Origin: Deltaproteobacteria bacterium
GTDB lineage: Bacteria; Desulfobacterota; Desulfobulbia; Desulfobulbales; VMSU01
Direction: 5' to 3'
Assembly (NCBI GenBank): GCA_021789795.1
Contig: JAJYJA010000084.1
Coordinates: 1 to 10,057 of the forward strand
Length of the DNA: 10,057 nt
Positions 1 to 6,087 of this stretch are shown here, piece by piece (position 1 is the first letter of the stretch; the number at the start of each line of letters is the position of its first letter). Under the pieces are notes generated by a model. That model was given only the letters and a program-made list of their open reading frames with translations. It searched no databases and had not been told where the DNA came from. The translations under genes and the position numbers were made by a program.

Positions 1-27
1 CCTGACCCTCTGATTGCCAGTAAATAT

Positions 28-33
28 AGGGGG
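28..33 (+). promoter_or_regulatory. Ribosome binding site of the Cys-rich protein
   Basis: AGGGGG lies five bases before the GTG at 39. It supports a GTG start for this short gene; there is no competing ATG in frame before the hydrophobic segment. Confidence 0.6.
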
Positions 34-38
34 TTATT

Positions 39-257
39 GTGCAGACGCTGGCCGTGTGGCTGATAGTCCTGCTGGCCGCCATCTATGTGGGCCGGCGTTA
101 TTTCAACTCCCTCAGGGGCAAGCATCACGGCTGCAACGCCTGTGGCTCCTGCGCCGACGGCTGCGGCGGCAAGAAGGACGGCCTCCCCTCAAACCTTAGG
201 GGAGAAGGCGGCAACGAACTATCAAGCTCAAGGCAGGGAATTAGCAATGACCACTGA
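39..257 (+). CDS. FeoB-associated Cys-rich membrane protein
   Basis: This 72-residue protein starts at GTG. Residues 4-18 form one hydrophobic membrane segment (WLIVLLAAIYVG), followed by a basic stretch (RRYFNSLRGKHH). A Cys cluster then lies at residues 32, 35, 38 and 42, with spacing C-x2-C-x2-C-x3-C in a Gly-rich context, and a polar tail closes the protein. One N-terminal membrane helix followed by a Gly/Cys-rich patch is the layout of the small FeoB-associated proteins found downstream of the ferrous iron transporter FeoB, where a role in iron handling or Feo complex assembly is suspected but not proven. feoB itself is not visible; only 38 bases precede the gene. The last 25 residues are low complexity and not recognisable. 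The family call is fairly safe; metal binding is inference. Confidence 0.75.
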   Translation: MQTLAVWLIVLLAAIYVGRRYFNSLRGKHHGCNACGSCADGCGGKKDGLPSNLRGEGGNELSSSRQGISNDH

Positions 258-384
258 ACTGTAACTGTTCAGCAGTGCCGCAGAGGCTAGGAAGAGGCCT
301 GCGATGTGTGCTGATGTGCATGAGCAGACTGATGACAACGCAGATGCGGTGCTGCTGGACAGTTACGCGGCAACCAAGATAATG
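258..384. other. Convergent intergenic gap, no clear terminator
   Basis: These 127 bases separate the stop of the Cys-rich protein (+) from the stop of the oxidoreductase (-). A short inverted repeat, CTGAAC / GTTCAG with a 7-base loop (254-272), overlaps the stop codon, but no T-run follows it on either strand. No reading frame here looks coding, and no intrinsic terminator is visible for either gene. Confidence 0.4.
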
Positions 385-1578
385 TCAGGCGGTGAGCGAG
401 AAATCCCCCTGACGCATCGCCAGCCGGTCGGCATCGGAGATGATCCGACCCTGGCTCATGGCCCTTTGCAGGGCGGAGCGGCTGCTAAGGTCGCCGAGCA
501 GGATGGCGCCGGCGACCATGTTTTCCTTGAATACCGCCTTCTTGTAGAGACCCTGGTCGCGGAAGACCACTGACTCCAGCTTATCATCGGGGTCGATGTC
601 GCCCAGGGAGAAGAGGTCGATGCCCGCCACCTTCAGGGTGTTGGACATGGCCAAGCCGGTGAAGCTGGCCTCGCCGCCCGCCATGTTGGTGCCCGCCACC
701 TGGCCCTGCTGCATGGCCGCCGGCCAGATTCCGTACAATACCCCCCGGTGCTGGGCCACGTCGCCGGCGGCAAAGACCCCCGCCACGGCGGTCTCCATCC
801 GGTCGTTGACCTCGATCCCCTTCCCCACCGCCAGACCCGAGGCCTGGGCTAGATAGGTGTCCGGACGCACCCCGGCCCCCACCAGCACCAGGTCGCCGGG
901 CAAGGTTGTGCCATCCGCGAGCCGCACCCCGTTGGCCGTGCCCGTCCCCGTCACCTCGTAGCTCTTCGCCCCCAGGAAGAAGCGCATCCCCCGGGCCTCG
1001 AACAGCCCTTGCAGCACCAGGCTCCCCTGGCGATCCATCTGCCGGGGCAGCAGCCGTTCGAAGTATTCAACCACCGTGATCTCGCAACCCAACTGCTGCA
1101 AGGCGCTCGCCGCCTCCAGGCTTAAGATGCCGCCGCCCAGCATCACCACCCGCCGGCCGCCCCGGGCGGCGGCCACGATGCGCCTAGCGTCCGCAAGCGT
1201 CCTTAAGGTGAAGACCAGCTCCTGGTCGATGCCAGGGGCGGCCGGCAGGAAGGACTTGGCGCCGGTGGCGATGAGCAGCCGGTCGTAGCCCAGGCAGGCC
1301 CCGGAGGCGCAGCTAAGCTCGCGTCTCGCCTGGTCGAAGGCGACCACCCGCTCCCCCAGGCGCACCTCGATACCCTGGCTCTGATACCACTCCGGGCGTT
1401 TTAAGAGCAGCCCGTCTTCCGCGACCTTGCCGGCCAGGTAGTCGATCAGCCGGATGCGGCTGTAGTAGTGACACGGCTCCTCGGCAAGGATGGTGATCGG
1501 CGAGTCCTGGTCGAGTTTACGGATGGCCTCGGCGGCGGCGATCCCTGCCGCGCCGTTGCCGACGATTACGAAGTTCAT
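385..1578 (-). CDS. FAD/NAD(P)H-dependent oxidoreductase, NirB-N/rubredoxin-reductase type
   Basis: This 397-residue flavoprotein is of the pyridine nucleotide-disulfide reductase fold (class I/II). It has an FAD-binding motif GNGAAG at 7-12, LLIATGA at 101-107, a second Rossmann motif GGGILSLEAA at 148-157 for NAD(P)H, and the FAD-contacting VFAAGDVA at 268-275. Residues from about 315 on (LKVAGIDLFSLGD, then ILLGD) match the C-terminal domain of NADH-rubredoxin reductases and the N-terminal flavoprotein part of NirB nitrite reductase. Its length is normal for a free-standing enzyme. There is no CxxC redox pair, so the likely reaction is NAD(P)H oxidation with transfer to a small acceptor such as rubredoxin, or to oxygen or NO detoxification partners; the acceptor is not encoded nearby. 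The third Gly of the NAD(P)H motif is Ser153. The ATG has a good ribosome binding site. It lies 116 bp downstream of mfd on the same strand. Confidence 0.85.
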   Translation of the reverse strand: MNFVIVGNGAAGIAAAEAIRKLDQDSPITILAEEPCHYYSRIRLIDYLAGKVAEDGLLLKRPEWYQSQGIEVRLGERVVAFDQARRELSCASGACLGYDRLLIATGAKSFLPAAPGIDQELVFTLRTLADARRIVAAARGGRRVVMLGGGILSLEAASALQQLGCEITVVEYFERLLPRQMDRQGSLVLQGLFEARGMRFFLGAKSYEVTGTGTANGVRLADGTTLPGDLVLVGAGVRPDTYLAQASGLAVGKGIEVNDRMETAVAGVFAAGDVAQHRGVLYGIWPAAMQQGQVAGTNMAGGEASFTGLAMSNTLKVAGIDLFSLGDIDPDDKLESVVFRDQGLYKKAVFKENMVAGAILLGDLSSRSALQRAMSQGRIISDADRLAMRQGDFSLTA

Positions 1579-1585
1579 GGTTAAT

Positions 1586-1592
1586 CCTCCCC
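1586..1592 (-). promoter_or_regulatory. Ribosome binding site of the oxidoreductase
   Basis: On the minus strand GGGGAGG lies seven bases before the ATG at 1576-1578. It fixes the start chosen for the oxidoreductase. Confidence 0.75.
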
Positions 1593-1600
1593 GTTATTAT

Positions 1601-1633
1601 GCCCGCGCCGGGACGGGAGGCCACGGCGCGGGC
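1601..1633 (-). terminator. Strong GC hairpin between mfd and the oxidoreductase
   Basis: A perfect 10-bp inverted repeat, GCCCGCGCCG (1601-1610) and CGGCGCGGGC (1624-1633), encloses a 13-base loop. It lies 61 bp past the mfd stop and just before the oxidoreductase ribosome binding site. On the minus strand the stem is followed by ATAATAACGG, not a U-run, so it is not a canonical intrinsic terminator. It could be a weak terminator, an mRNA 3'-end stabiliser or an intercistronic processing hairpin. The stem is certain; the function is a guess. Confidence 0.4.
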
Positions 1634-1694
1634 AGTATTGGGAAAATGATAGCTGGGGAGGGGAACGGAAGTCAACCTGTTTCCGCCGCCCTGG

Positions 1695-4600
1695 TTAGGC
1701 GATGGCCTGCAGGATCGACTTCGCGGTCTCGAAGACCGGCGGGGAGGAGGCGGTGGGGATGCCGGCCACCAGGCGGCCGTCCGGGGTCAGACGGGTGGTC
1801 TTTTTGTGACGTTGGACGTAGATGAGCACCTTCTCCGGCGAGCTCGGCTTGCCGTCGGCGAAGGAGAAGACCAAGACGCCGGGGCCCTCCTCCAGTTTGA
1901 CGATGTTCACCCGCTTTAGGGCCAGCTTTAAGGTGATCACCCCGAAGAGGTTGTCGGTGGCCTCCGGCATCTGGCCGTAACGGTCGATGAGTTCGGCCTT
2001 GAGGTCGCCCGCCTCCTCCTCCGAGCCCAGTCCGGCGATACGGCGGTAGGCGATGTAGCGCTGGCCGGTGTCCGGGACATAGCTGTCCGGGATATAGGCG
2101 GAGAGCCGCAGGTTGATCTCCGGATCGATCTCCGGGGCCACGGCCAGGCCATCCAGACCGGCCTCGCCGCCTTCCTTCAGGTCCTCCACCGTCCGTTGCA
2201 GAAGGTCCAGGTAGAGGTCGTAACCCACCGCCGCGATGTTGCCGCTCTGGGATTCGCCCAGGATGTTGCCGCCGCCCCGGATCTGGAGGTCGGAGAGGGC
2301 GAGTTTGAAGCCGCCGCCCAGTTCGTTGTAGTCCATCAAGGCCCGCAGCCGCTGCTTGGCGTCCTTGGAGAGCAATTCCAACGAGGGCACCAGGAGATAG
2401 GCGTAGGCCTGCTCCTTACTTCTGCCCACCCGGCCCCGGAGCTGGTAGATCTCGGCCAGACCCATCCGGTCGGCCCGGTTGATGATGATGGTGTTGGCGT
2501 TGGGGATGTCGAGCCCGGATTCGATGATGGTGGTGCAGACCAGGACATCGATCTCCCGGCGCACGAATTTTACCATTATTTCTTCCAGGTTTTTGCCGGG
2601 CATCTGGCCGTGGGCCACGGCGATCCGGGCCTCGGGGACGAGCTTCTGCACCTTGAAGGCCAGGTCGTGGATGGACTGCACCCGGTTGTGCACCAGAAAC
2701 ACCTGACCGTCCCGCTGCAACTCGCGGGTCACCGCCTCCTTGATCACCAATTCCGAGTACTTACTGATAAAGGTCTTGACCGATTGCCGGTTGACCGGCG
2801 GGGTGGAGATCACCGACAGGTCGCGGACGCCTAAGAGCGACATCTGGAGGGTGCGCGGGATGGGGGTGGCGGTGAGGGTGAGCACGTCGATGCCGGCGCG
2901 CAAGAGCTTGAGCCGCTCCTTGTGGGCCACCCCGAAACGGTGCTCCTCGTCGATGATGAGCAGCCCCAGACGTTTGAACTCCACATCCTTGGACAGAATC
3001 CGGTGGGTGCCGATGACGACGTCGATCCGGCCCTCGGCCAGGAGCTTGACGATCTGCTTCTGTTCGGCAGGGGTGCGGAAGCGGTTCAGGCACTCCACGT
3101 TCACCGGGAAACCCGCCAGCCGCTCCCGGAAGGTGGCGACGTGCTGCTCGGCCAGTACCGTGGTCGGCACCAGCACCGCTACCTGATAGCCGTCGGTCAC
3201 CACCTTGAAGGCGGCCCGCACCGCCACCTCGGTCTTGCCGAAGCCCACGTCGCCGCACACCAGGCGATCCATGCACTGCTCGGAGGTGAGGTCGTCCATG
3301 ACCTCGGTGATGGCCTTGGCCTGACCAGGGGTCTCGTCGAAGGGGAAGGAACCCTCCAGTTCGTGGTAGAGGCTGTCGGGCCGGGAGAAGGCAATGCCGC
3401 TGGCCACCTGGCGCTGGGCGTAGAGGGTTAGCAGATGCTGGGCCACCTTCCACACCGCCTCCTGCACCTTCTGCTTGGCGGCGCTCCAGGCCTTGCCGCC
3501 CAGGCGCGAGATTAGCGGGGCCTTGTCGGTTAGGCCGTTGTACTTACTGACGGTGTTGATCCGGTCCACCGGCACGTAGAGCTTGTCGTCCCCCTGGTAG
3601 GTCAAGAGCAGAAAGTCGCTGACGATGCCGCCCACGGTGATGTTTTCGATCCCGCCGTAAACCGCCAGGCCGTGATCGCGGTGCACCACGATGTCGCCGG
3701 CCTGGAGTTCCTCGAAGCGAATGGCGCTCTCGTTGCTGGTCTTGATCTTCTTTTTCTTGCCCGGGCCAAGCCGCCTTTCGCCAAACAGCTCGACCTCGGA
3801 CAGGAAGTGCGCCCGGTCGGCCAGCAGGTCGAATCCGGCGGAGAGCGGCAGGGGATAAAGGTTGACCGTCCCCCCTCCGGCCAGCTCCAGGGCCGGCCCC
3901 TGGGCCAGGTTGACGGGCAGCTCGTGGCCTGCCAGCATCTGGCCGAGCTGGGCGGCGTGTCGTTCGGAGCGGCAGGCGATGTGCACCGCCTCGCCCTCCC
4001 TGAGCCAATCCTTGAGATAGGCCGCCAGCGGCGAGAGCAGCCCGAACTTCTGGCGCTGCAACTCCAGGTGCTGCTTGATTAGGGTGTGGTTGCCGCAGGC
4101 CAGGGCCAAGGCCGTCTCCGCCCCGCCCCCCGGCGTCAGCTCCTCCTGAAAGTCGAGAAGCCGCACGGTGTCTAGCCGCTCAAGGCGGCTTAAGAAATCG
4201 GCCTGGCCCAGGAACAGCTCCTCCGGCGGCAGGAGGGCCGACTGCTGGGCCCGGGCCTCCTGGAAGTTGGCCTCGATCCGCTCCCAGACCAACTCCAGGC
4301 TACGGTTGATCTGGTGCGGGTCCAGCAAGACCACCAGGCTGTTGTCCGGGAGGATGGTCAGCGGATCGTCCAAACCCTGGTAGAACAGGGGCAGAAAGAA
4401 CTCAATCCCTGGGAACCTCTGCCGCCGGGCCAAGGCCTCGCCCACCACCTCCCGTTCGTCCCGGCCCCAGGCCAGGCCCTCCGCCGCCCGCTCCAGGCGG
4501 GTCATCATCCGGGCCTGACTCTCGGGGTCACTGGGGAAAAGGGCCTCGCTCACCGGGATCAGTTCGGCCTCCTCGATCTCCTGGGTGGAACGCTGGCTTA

Positions 4601-5198
4601 AGGGATCAAAGAGGCGGATGGTCTCCACCGTGTCGCCAAAGAAGTCGAGCCGCACCGGCTGGTCGAAGCCCGGGGGGAAGATATCCATGATCCCGCCCCG
4701 GCGGCTGAACTCACCGGGGTTCTGCACCAGGTTCATGACTTCGTAGCCCGCCGCCACCAGCCGGCGGGCAAGCTCGGACTGATCCACCTCCTCGCCGCGC
4801 ACCACCAGTTCGGCCAGGCCGGTGAGCCTGGCCGCTGGCATCACCTTGCGCAGCAGGGCCTCGCCGGAGGCGACCATGATCAACGGCCCGCCGCCGGACG
4901 CCAGCCGGTAGAGAACGGCCAGCCGGGCGGCGGTGGTCTGGGGATCGGGAGCCAGCGGGGTGTAGGGCGGCACCTCCTGGGCCGGATAAAGGTAAATGGC
5001 AAGCTGGGTGAAGAGCTGTAGATCCTGGGCCACCTGGTTGGCCTGGGATTCGCCGGCGGTAATCATAAGCAGAGGCCGGCCGGCACCCTGAGCGAGGCGG
5101 GCGGCGAGCAGGGCGGCGGCGGACGGGGTAAGGCCGGCGACCGTGGCCCGGCCCCCTGATCCCTGCAGGGCCAGGATTAGTTGCTGAAGGTTGGACAT
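1695..5198 (-). CDS. mfd: Transcription-repair coupling factor Mfd
   Basis: This 1167-residue protein has the family's usual length and full domain order. Mfd is a DNA translocase that pushes stalled RNA polymerase off lesions and recruits UvrA. The N-terminal UvrB-like module covers roughly 1-340 (PAQEVPPYTPLAPD near 72-85, FSRRGGIMDIFP at 164-175). A Lys-rich linker (480-486) leads to the CarD-like RNA polymerase interaction domain at about 494-555 (GDIVVHRDHGLAVYGGI). The superfamily 2 motor carries Walker A GDVGFGKTE (649-657), the DEEH box (750-753), motif III TATPIPRT (776-783) and motif VI QLRGRVGR (919-926). The C-terminal domain that masks UvrA binding fills the rest, ending near residue 1160. 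All motor residues are intact. The ATG at 5198 has no clear Shine-Dalgarno; it lies close to a decayed repeat copy, which may have disturbed the leader. Housekeeping gene. Confidence 0.98.
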   Translation of the reverse strand: MSNLQQLILALQGSGGRATVAGLTPSAAALLAARLAQGAGRPLLMITAGESQANQVAQDLQLFTQLAIYLYPAQEVPPYTPLAPDPQTTAARLAVLYRLASGGGPLIMVASGEALLRKVMPAARLTGLAELVVRGEEVDQSELARRLVAAGYEVMNLVQNPGEFSRRGGIMDIFPPGFDQPVRLDFFGDTVETIRLFDPLSQRSTQEIEEAELIPVSEALFPSDPESQARMMTRLERAAEGLAWGRDEREVVGEALARRQRFPGIEFFLPLFYQGLDDPLTILPDNSLVVLLDPHQINRSLELVWERIEANFQEARAQQSALLPPEELFLGQADFLSRLERLDTVRLLDFQEELTPGGGAETALALACGNHTLIKQHLELQRQKFGLLSPLAAYLKDWLREGEAVHIACRSERHAAQLGQMLAGHELPVNLAQGPALELAGGGTVNLYPLPLSAGFDLLADRAHFLSEVELFGERRLGPGKKKKIKTSNESAIRFEELQAGDIVVHRDHGLAVYGGIENITVGGIVSDFLLLTYQGDDKLYVPVDRINTVSKYNGLTDKAPLISRLGGKAWSAAKQKVQEAVWKVAQHLLTLYAQRQVASGIAFSRPDSLYHELEGSFPFDETPGQAKAITEVMDDLTSEQCMDRLVCGDVGFGKTEVAVRAAFKVVTDGYQVAVLVPTTVLAEQHVATFRERLAGFPVNVECLNRFRTPAEQKQIVKLLAEGRIDVVIGTHRILSKDVEFKRLGLLIIDEEHRFGVAHKERLKLLRAGIDVLTLTATPIPRTLQMSLLGVRDLSVISTPPVNRQSVKTFISKYSELVIKEAVTRELQRDGQVFLVHNRVQSIHDLAFKVQKLVPEARIAVAHGQMPGKNLEEIMVKFVRREIDVLVCTTIIESGLDIPNANTIIINRADRMGLAEIYQLRGRVGRSKEQAYAYLLVPSLELLSKDAKQRLRALMDYNELGGGFKLALSDLQIRGGGNILGESQSGNIAAVGYDLYLDLLQRTVEDLKEGGEAGLDGLAVAPEIDPEINLRLSAYIPDSYVPDTGQRYIAYRRIAGLGSEEEAGDLKAELIDRYGQMPEATDNLFGVITLKLALKRVNIVKLEEGPGVLVFSFADGKPSSPEKVLIYVQRHKKTTRLTPDGRLVAGIPTASSPPVFETAKSILQAIA

Positions 5199-5318
5199 GA
5201 ACGGTCAGGAGTCTGGGGATACGTGAGATGTTAGCGGGGCGGGTTGGCTCGTTCAGGCGCCGTACATTACCGCCGCACCCCGCGCCTTGCATCTGGCCCT
5301 TTTGCTTCGCCATCGGCT

Positions 5319-5324
5319 ACCTTT
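5319..5324 (+). repeat. Left copy of 6-bp target duplication ACCTTT
   Basis: ACCTTT abuts the left end (GATG) of element copy B. The same six bases abut the right end (CATC) at 5476-5481. This is the signature expected of transposition into copy A. Confidence 0.65.
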
Positions 5325-5475
5325 GATGGCGTCGCAAAAAGACCGATCTACTGCGTTGCGTGGCGGTTTGGCTCGTTCGGCATACCATATGTATGGCCTC
5401 ACTCGCCAAACACACCCCGCGCCTTGTATATCGGCCCTTTTGCTTAGCCATCGGCTGCCTTTTTGCGAGATCATC
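5325..5475 (+). mobile_element. MITE-like non-autonomous element, copy B (151 bp)
   Basis: The ends are imperfect terminal inverted repeats of the form GATGNNNTCGCAAAAAG: GATGGCGTCGCAAAAAG at 5325-5341, and its counterpart at 5459-5475, read on the minus strand as GATGATCTCGCAAAAAG. They match at 14 of 17 positions, and the inner 10 are identical. The middle has a dyad: GTTTGGC (5366-5372) pairs with GCCAAAC (5405-5411), and inside it CATAC (5381-5385) pairs with GTATG (5391-5395) around the loop CATAT. A 6-bp direct repeat ACCTTT flanks the element. No transposase is encoded; the short in-frame readings are not protein-like. The family of the helping transposase is unknown. What is visible fits a miniature inverted-repeat transposable element; a REP-like palindromic repeat is the alternative, but the terminal repeats and target duplication favour the former. 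Confidence 0.75.
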
Positions 5476-5481
5476 ACCTTT
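5476..5481 (+). repeat. Right copy of 6-bp target duplication ACCTTT
   Basis: This is the partner of 5319-5324. It follows the terminal CATC of copy B directly and continues into the severed right end of copy A (GGGCGAGATCATC). Confidence 0.65.
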
Positions 5482-5575
5482 GGGCGAGATCATCAAAACT
5501 ACGCTACGGCTGGGGCGTGGCGGGGCAGATCGTGTATAGTCCCTTTTGCGGCGGACGGCAAGGGGGAGGCCGGAC

Positions 5576-5609
5576 AAAAAATCGGGCGTCCCCCAGGGGG
5601 AACGCCCGA
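5576..5609 (-). terminator. Rho-independent terminator of the pentad-repeat gene
   Basis: On the minus strand a GC-rich stem, TCGGGCGTTCCCCC pairing with GGGGGACGCCCGA around a tiny loop (one bulged base), is followed directly by TTTTTT and then GTCC. It begins 36 bases after the stop of the gene at 5646-6005. Stem, loop and U-run are all textbook. It ends the leftward transcript and isolates mfd from read-through. Confidence 0.9.
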
Positions 5610-5645
5610 CGCTAACAACCGGATCTGGCCTTGTTTGGTAGCCGT

Positions 5646-6005
5646 TTAGTACTGCTTGGTGGTCGGTTTGGTGCGGAACCCCTGTTGGGCGCCGCTGGTG
5701 CCGGTCTTGCTATGGTCGTGGTTTTCGTCGTAATGGCCCTCGCAGTCGTGACCGTCCTCGGAGTAGCCGTCGCCGTCGTAGCCGTCCCGGTTGTAGCCGT
5801 ACTGATCGTAGCCCTCGGAGTTGTAGCCGTCAGAGCCGTAGGAGTCGTCACCACCCTCGCCGTCATCCGCCTGGGCGGTGGTCATGGTCAGCAGATGGTC
5901 ATGACCGTGAGCGGCGAGGAAGGCCAGGGGGGTCAATCTTACCGTCAGGCCCAGGGCCATTACGGCGATGAAGGAGATGATGGTCAACCGGTAGTGTTTG
6001 CGCAT
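5646..6005 (-). CDS. Small exported protein with acidic Gly-Tyr pentad repeats
   Basis: This is a 119-residue protein of unknown function. The ATG at 6005 is chosen because a perfect AGGAGG precedes it by seven bases; the frame stays open to 6113 but without such a site. After a basic start (MRKHYR) comes a long hydrophobic stretch (about 7-31), then a His-rich patch (HGHDH, 33-37) and AQA at 44-46, a possible signal peptidase I site. Whether the stretch is a long signal peptide or a membrane anchor is open. Residues 55-94 are eight pentads in strict register: Tyr at 56, 61, 66, 71, 76 and 81, then His at 86 and 91, with Gly before most of them and Asp, Asn or Glu nearby. The region is strongly acidic with one Cys (88). 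Binding of divalent metal is plausible but inferred. It lies 82 bp downstream of the PilX-like gene and has its own terminator. Confidence 0.72.
   Translation of the reverse strand: MRKHYRLTIISFIAVMALGLTVRLTPLAFLAAHGHDHLLTMTTAQADDGEGGDDSYGSDGYNSEGYDQYGYNRDGYDGDGYSEDGHDCEGHYDENHDHSKTGTSGAQQGFRTKPTTKQY
5724..5843 (-). repeat. Eight 15-bp coding repeats (Gly-Tyr pentads)
   Basis: The pentad region of the small exported protein shows as a 15-bp periodicity, with GTAGCCGTC-like blocks on the plus strand recurring through 5764-5840. Codons differ between units, so the repeats are older than a fresh slippage expansion. The last two units (leftmost in coordinates) have His in place of Tyr. Confidence 0.75.
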
Positions 6006-6012
6006 GGCGTGG

Positions 6013-6018
6013 CCTCCT
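6013..6018 (-). promoter_or_regulatory. Perfect Shine-Dalgarno of the pentad-repeat gene
   Basis: AGGAGG on the minus strand lies seven bases before the ATG at 6003-6005. It decides the start of the 119-residue protein against the longer open frame that begins at 6113. Confidence 0.85.
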
Positions 6019-6041
6019 GTGCTGTGGTTTGGGCGGCGGAC

Positions 6042-6059
6042 GGCGGGCGCCTTCCCGCC
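6042..6059 (-). other. Short hairpin between pilX-like and pentad genes
   Basis: GGCGGG (6042-6047) and CCCGCC (6054-6059) pair around a 6-base loop in the 82-bp gap. No T-run follows on the minus strand. It may attenuate or stabilise transcript between the pilin operon and the pentad gene. Alternatively it is only GC-rich spacer. Confidence 0.25.
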
Positions 6060-6087
6060 TAGCCAGCCGCGTGTGATTGTCATGCCA

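Larger units (their letters stand above)
5231..5494 (+). repeat. Element copy A, decayed and split by copy B
   Basis: Residual homology to copy B is seen in GGTTGGCTCGTT (5242-5253), then in CCCCGCGCCTTG (5278-5289) and on through TTTTGCTT, GCCATCGGCT and CCTTT to 5324. The copy resumes after B as ACCTTTGGGCGAGATCATC (5476-5494). With B and one ACCTTT removed, A's right end aligns to B's right end over 23 bases without gaps and with 3 mismatches. The central dyad of A has diverged, and its left terminus is not recognisable; it would be expected near 5201, next to the mfd start. This is the older resident copy. Confidence 0.7.
5199..5645. other. 447-bp intergenic region filled with short mobile repeats
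   Basis: The gap between the start of mfd and the stop of the pentad-repeat gene holds a decayed element copy A, an intact-looking copy B nested inside it, a weakly similar stretch (about 5495-5570) and the pentad gene's terminator. The stretch at 5495-5570 has fragments such as CGTGGCGG and CCCTTTTGC in the same order as in B and may be a third, badly eroded copy. No convincing coding sequence is present. No clear sigma-70 promoter for mfd could be read on the minus strand, although one should lie here unless it comes from inside the repeats. Confidence 0.6.

Noticed and set aside
32..42. Reading C-x2-C-x2-C-x3-C in the small membrane protein (residues 32-42) as a true [4Fe-4S] ferredoxin site.
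   Set aside because: The spacing matches, but there is no ferredoxin fold around it and such Gly/Cys clusters are normal in FeoB-associated proteins.
254..272. An inverted repeat as terminator after the Cys-rich protein.
   Set aside because: The stem is only 6 bp, overlaps the stop codon and has no T-run on either strand.
2196..2834. A 212-codon plus-strand open frame opposite mfd.
   Set aside because: It is antisense to the conserved Mfd motor. Its His/Asp/Val-rich content mirrors the mfd codons and it has no domain of its own.
4711..5313. A 200-codon minus-strand frame overlapping the start of mfd.
   Set aside because: It is an out-of-frame reading of the mfd 5' end, Arg/Pro/Gly-rich, and it extends into repeat copy A.
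5253..5577. Several short frames in the repeat region, such as 74- and 86-codon ones on the minus strand.
   Set aside because: They are translations of element copies A and B. Similar peptides appear from different frames of the repeats, and none has a ribosome binding site or protein-like composition.
5724..5843. 15-bp periodic repeats as a CRISPR or regulatory array.
   Set aside because: The period is exactly five codons, lies in frame within a gene with a good start and terminator, and has no spacers.
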